From NCBI GenBank assembly GCA_029556615.1, contig JAKQDD010000106.1, forward strand, positions 1 to 35,079: a stretch of DNA of 35,079 nt, written 5' to 3'. A program made the position numbers and the translations under genes. This document shows, piece by piece, positions 32,285 to 35,079 of the stretch; position 1 is the first letter of the stretch; the number at the start of each line of letters is the position of its first letter. The notes under the pieces were generated by a model. It had not been told where the DNA came from. It saw only the letters and a list, made by a program, of their open reading frames with translations, and did not search any database. Origin of the DNA: Verrucomicrobiota bacterium (GTDB taxonomy: Bacteria > Verrucomicrobiota > Verrucomicrobiia > Limisphaerales > J093).

Positions 32285-33841
32285 CTACGTCTCCTTCACC
32301 ACCTTCCACCCGACGGCGTCGGCGAGGGCGGCCACGGGTTCCCGCAGGTCGCCATAGAACGTGACCCGGTGCCAGCCCCAGACATCCCACATCGTGAACA
32401 GCTTCTCGAAATCGCCCAGGGGTTGGGCTCGGAGTTTGGTCCGGCAGGCGCGGTCATTGGCGTCATTCCCGACCGCCTTGGCCTGGTGGAACAGGATTTC
32501 CCGACGTTTCGGCTCGAATTGCAGCGACGTGGTGAGATACCCGGTTGGCAACAGCGAGCGCAATGAGGCGCCCTGGCGATCCTCGGAGTGCGTGAGGATC
32601 TCGTAGGGGTTCGCAGGACCCGTCGGGCCAAAGACCCGGGTGGGGGCCACGCAATGGGCGTAGATGATCTCGCGGTTCGCGGTGTCCATCACCGGATCGG
32701 AAATGTACCCGGGCCGGCCCTGGGTCAGCGTGGTGATGGCCACCATCGTCGCCGTGGACCGCACATCGCATTCGCAGGCGCCGATCACCCCGTCATCGAC
32801 CAATTGACAGAAGCCCAGGCACGGATACGCGGTGATATGATTGCCATAGAAACCGCCCAGGCAATTGATGGTGATGGCGTTGGCCTGGTGCTTCTTCATC
32901 AGCGCCTTCTGGCCCAGGTACATCGCCGCCGACTTCTCGATCGTCTCCCGCGTGACGCCGTCAATCCGTCGCGCCCCTTTCTCCCAGCGATCGGCCCAAG
33001 CCCGGACTTCGTCGCGATCCGCCCCCTGGGCGAGTTCATTCAGTTCGGCAAAAGGGACATACACGACCGGGATGCCCATGATCTCGCCGCCCGAGGCGGA
33101 CTTCTGATCCCGGAGGGCGAGGATCTTCGATTCCTTGAGTCGGCCGACGCAGTCCGCAACGGGCATGCAGCGGACCGGATCCGCCGCACAGGCGAGATCG
33201 CCCGGGGGCGGCGTGCGCTGTTGTCGCAGTCGCCTGGTTGCCGCCACGAAGTCGGCCGGCGCGCCGCTGGCCCCGGCCTGTTCGAAGCACTTCACCGCGT
33301 CGACCACGTCCTGCAACCGCGACGAGGAGACGAACCCCACGTTGGTTGACGGCATCCGCAGGAAAGCGGCGTTGTAGGTGAGGAATCCGCCCGTGCCCGC
33401 GTACGTGAAATCGGCATAGAGGACAGGCTTGCCGCTGGTGGCAATGGTCTGCACCACGCGCGGCCAGTTGTTCATTTGATAGACCACGTAACCCTGCACG
33501 GGGACCGCTTCGTCCTCCTTGAGAATGCGCTTGGCATCCTCCTCCGTGCTGGCCATCGCGGTGACAAACTCGAGCCCCGGGCATTGCCGCGCCAGTTCGG
33601 CCTCGAACGCCTTCATCACCGGCACGAAATCGTAGCCGATGTGCGGCCAGGTCGGGCGGGGTTGCTTGGGACCGAAAAGGACGAAGACCACCCGGATCCG
33701 CCGGGCGGCGGCGGCCCTGGCCACGCTGGATTCAGCGGGGACCGGCCACGCGCTGAGCGTGGCCGCGCAAGCGGCGGAGCCTTTGACCAGAAACGAACGC
33801 CGGCTCAAGGGGCATGAGTGACAGGTAATATGCTGGTTCAT
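32285..33841 (-). CDS. Tat-exported L-fucose/arabinose isomerase-like protein
   Basis: 518 residues. The N-terminus carries a twin-arginine signal (SRRSFLVKG, R14-R15, then a hydrophobic AACAATLSAW stretch), so export of a folded, probably metal-bound protein is predicted. Residues about 45-510 resemble the FucI-like sugar isomerase fold. Visible are N-A-I-T-I-N-C, the acidic motif GACECD with E357 and D359, SDPVMD with D382, and AHC with H396. These fit the pattern of metal-binding residues in fucose and arabinose isomerases, though I cannot assign each ligand. Most family members are cytoplasmic, so the Tat signal is notable. N-terminal C7 and C10 (CHSC) precede the Tat motif. GAGGG, 5 nt before ATG, is a good Shine-Dalgarno, and it lies inside a repeat arm. 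It follows the kinase gene by 33 bp on the same strand, so a two-gene operon is likely. Catalytic activity and substrate are unproven. Confidence 0.85.
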   Translation of the reverse strand: MNQHITCHSCPLSRRSFLVKGSAACAATLSAWPVPAESSVARAAAARRIRVVFVLFGPKQPRPTWPHIGYDFVPVMKAFEAELARQCPGLEFVTAMASTEEDAKRILKEDEAVPVQGYVVYQMNNWPRVVQTIATSGKPVLYADFTYAGTGGFLTYNAAFLRMPSTNVGFVSSSRLQDVVDAVKCFEQAGASGAPADFVAATRRLRQQRTPPPGDLACAADPVRCMPVADCVGRLKESKILALRDQKSASGGEIMGIPVVYVPFAELNELAQGADRDEVRAWADRWEKGARRIDGVTRETIEKSAAMYLGQKALMKKHQANAITINCLGGFYGNHITAYPCLGFCQLVDDGVIGACECDVRSTATMVAITTLTQGRPGYISDPVMDTANREIIYAHCVAPTRVFGPTGPANPYEILTHSEDRQGASLRSLLPTGYLTTSLQFEPKRREILFHQAKAVGNDANDRACRTKLRAQPLGDFEKLFTMWDVWGWHRVTFYGDLREPVAALADAVGWKVVKET

Positions 33842-33842
33842 A

Positions 33843-33877
33843 AGAGCCCTCGACTTGGTCTGTGGCGCGCCTCGCTA
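33843..33877 (-). repeat. Repeat arm forming the kinase/isomerase junction
   Basis: On the minus strand this reads TAGCGAGGCGCGCC, then cacagacc, then aagtcgagggctct. It aligns with the left arms at 4173-4209 and 31934-31965. TAG is the kinase stop codon and gaggg is the isomerase Shine-Dalgarno. The isomerase start ATGAACC sits where copy b has atgaagcc (31974-31981). The whole 33-bp intergenic region is therefore repeat-like. Confidence 0.7.
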
Positions 33878-34735
33878 AATGTACAATGCCGTCTGCAGAT
33901 CGCGGACCACCACGCTCATGAACGGGTAGCGCTTGTCCGGATCCCGTTCAAGGCACCGGAGCAGCGCCCGCTCGACCGGCAGCGGAATGTCCGGGTTCAA
34001 TTCGCGCGGCGGGACGAAATCAACCGACCGATCCAACTGCCGGCGCAGCACCTCGTCCGGCGTGTCGCCCGGGAACGGCTTCCGAAACGTCAGCATCTCG
34101 TACGCGGCGGCGCCGAACGCGAAGATATCCGCCCGGTGATCGACCGGTTCGCGCTGGAGTTGCTCCGGCGACATGTAAGCCGGCGTCCCCGGGTTGCGTG
34201 CCAGCTTGCGCGGACTCTCGGGGCGGGGGAGGGCCAGGTCGAAATCGATGAGGCGCAGGCTCCCGTTCCGGGTCACGAGGACATTCTCCGGCTTGAAATC
34301 GAGGTGCATGAATCCCCCCTCGTGCACGTGCTCGAGCGCCACCGCCATGTCGATGAGGATATTGGCCGCGTTCTCCGCCAGCAACGGATGACTCTGCGCC
34401 ATCAGGATCTTGAGGTTCGCCCCCTCCACGTACTCCATCGCCAGATACAGGTGCCCCTCGATCTTGCCGTGCCCGCGATACCCGATCACGAACTCGTGAT
34501 TATGGATCCGGGAAAGGATGACGCACCCCTGGATGAATCGCTTGCGGGTCGTAAAGTCGAGGACGTCATGCGAATGCAGACACCGGATCGCGACGGTCTG
34601 CTTTTGTTCGTCCGTGGCCAGCCAGATGTCCGCCATGCCGCCGCTGTTGATCAGCTCGTGCAGGTAATACTCTCCGAAGGGCCCCGGTTGCAGGTGCCCC
34701 GCACTGTCCGTCTTGCGCTTGCCGAATCCCAGCAT
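33875..34735 (-). CDS. Atypical Hanks-type serine/threonine kinase (possible pseudokinase)
   Basis: 286 residues, essentially one kinase domain (about 20-285) with no membrane segment or sensor, so cytoplasmic. Kinase landmarks: Gly-rich loop INSGGMADIW (29-38); VAIR, with R51 where the ATP-binding lysine is expected; RFIQGCVIL in helix C, where the usual Glu appears to be G70; hinge AMEYVEGANL; catalytic loop HLDFKPEN with D146, K148 and N151; metal motif DFD (164-166) in place of DFG; SPE (189-191); and the C-lobe ADIFAFG and KRYPFMS. Both partners of the Lys-Glu salt bridge appear lost, while the catalytic Asp, Asn and metal Asp remain. It may therefore be a weak, unconventional or dead kinase. 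GAGGG, 6 nt before ATG, supports the start. The stop TAG belongs to a repeat arm. It precedes the isomerase-like gene by 33 bp; a regulatory link is inference. Confidence 0.9.
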   Translation of the reverse strand: MLGFGKRKTDSAGHLQPGPFGEYYLHELINSGGMADIWLATDEQKQTVAIRCLHSHDVLDFTTRKRFIQGCVILSRIHNHEFVIGYRGHGKIEGHLYLAMEYVEGANLKILMAQSHPLLAENAANILIDMAVALEHVHEGGFMHLDFKPENVLVTRNGSLRLIDFDLALPRPESPRKLARNPGTPAYMSPEQLQREPVDHRADIFAFGAAAYEMLTFRKPFPGDTPDEVLRRQLDRSVDFVPPRELNPDIPLPVERALLRCLERDPDKRYPFMSVVVRDLQTALYI

Positions 34736-34821
34736 GACCCGCCCTCACGACGGCTCGATCGCTCTCTGCCTCAAGAAGTAGCACGGGGCGCCACGCCCTG
34801 CCACTGGTTTCTGTGGGCCGT

Positions 34822-34904
34822 GGCGCGGGCGCCAGCTTTTGGCCTGTCCCGCCGTAGCCCAGCGACGCAGTCCTTCGAGGAAGCCGAAGTCTGGGCGAAG
34901 GCGG
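34822..34904 (-). repeat. Dispersed repeat, about 83 bp (inverted partner at 8281-8364)
   Basis: Read on the minus strand it begins ccgccttcgcccagacttcg and ends ggcgcccgcgcc, matching 8281-8364 closely. Its first base follows directly on the inferred 3' end of the group II intron, so the repeat may be the insertion site. Confidence 0.75.
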
Positions 34905-34985
34905 ATCGGGTCGGGTGCCGGGGATTGCGCCCCGGCACCCTCCCACACCACCGGACGTGCGGTTTTCCGCATCCGGCGGTTGAAC
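34905..34985 (-). ncRNA. Probable 3' end of a group II intron (domains V and VI)
   Basis: On the minus strand 34980-34946 folds like domain V: the lower stem accgccgga pairs with tccggtggt, a two-base CG bulge follows the A of ccgca, and an upper stem tgcgg/ccgca closes an AAAA loop. The lower stem contains a CGC triad with a G-U wobble, as in known domain V. A linker (gtgggag) leads to a 10-bp hairpin, gggtgccggg with cccggcaccc (34913-34939), in the place of domain VI. The intron would end ...cccgat at 34905. The loop is not GNRA, which is a mild objection. The reverse transcriptase, if any, lies beyond the window. Confidence 0.6.
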
Positions 34986-34997
34986 GGTGCGACCTTG

Positions 34998-35078
34998 CTA
35001 CATGGCGGTCGCAAGCTCTGAGGGCATCACAAAACCCCAGCGTCGCAACACCGTGTTGCTCAACGCCGTATGCAGGCT
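34998..35078 (-). CDS. C-terminal fragment of an ORF cut by the window edge
   Basis: Twenty-six codons then TAG, ending RRWGFVMPSELATAM. It looks protein-like and stops about 13 bp before the start of putative domain V, where intron-encoded proteins usually end. It could be the end of an intron-encoded or cargo protein. I do not recognise the family, and it is too short to be sure it is coding. Confidence 0.35.
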   Translation of the reverse strand, partial: SLHTALSNTVLRRWGFVMPSELATAM

Positions 35079-35079
35079 G

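Larger units (their letters stand above)
34736..35079. other. Region upstream of the kinase gene up to the window edge
   Basis: Apart from a 26-residue ORF fragment at the edge, no gene is seen. The 85 bp before the kinase hold its Shine-Dalgarno (gaggg, complement of 34742-34746) and a small gggcg/cgccc hairpin (about 34785-34798), but no clear promoter. Beyond lie the dispersed repeat (34822-34904) and the putative group II intron end (34905 onward). Kinase transcription may start within the repeat or read out of the intron. Confidence 0.5.

Overview
The window is high-GC, gene-sparse bacterial DNA. The giant secreted protein carries an N-terminal LEPR-XLL-type motif (LEVRVLLSA). The intergenic DNA is packed with palindromic dispersed repeats, and there is a Tat-exported sugar-isomerase-like protein and a small Hanks-type kinase. 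Together these suggest Verrucomicrobiota (Planctomycetota second). No rRNA or tRNA is visible, so the lineage is inferred from protein style only.

Left part (1-8.4 kb, all genes on +): a YgiQ-family radical SAM protein, a nucleoside-permease-like MFS transporter, a secreted GH127-type beta-L-arabinofuranosidase-like enzyme with a C-terminal carbohydrate-binding-like domain, and an AIM24/TIGR00266 protein. The gaps hold at least four families of short structured repeats. These include an 85-bp element with perfect, covarying terminal inverted repeats and a 3.4-unit tandem array of about 103 bp.

Centre (8.5-31.7 kb, +): one uninterrupted 22-kb gene for a roughly 7,300-residue secreted protein. 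Its order is: five tandem units of about 193 aa (alpha/beta-like), PKD, CARDB x2, four Ig-like/Fn3 pairs, a duplicated block of about 1,700 residues (PKD, CARDB x4, macroglobulin-like strand, further beta modules), a helical and coiled-coil block of about 870 residues, more beta domains, and a Pro/Ala-rich tail. A smaller secreted protein follows after a perfect palindrome and may be its partner.

Right part (32.3-35.1 kb, -): a probable two-gene operon of an atypical kinase (VAIK Lys and apparent alphaC Glu replaced, DFG changed to DFD) followed by a Tat-signal, FucI-like sugar isomerase homologue. The window ends in what looks like domains V and VI of a group II intron abutting another dispersed repeat.

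The most unusual theme is that a repeat arm (TAGCGAGGCGC...) sits exactly at gene edges. It supplies the stop codon of the transporter and of the kinase, and the Shine-Dalgarno of the isomerase. In the opposite orientation it encodes part of the signal peptide of the GH127 protein.
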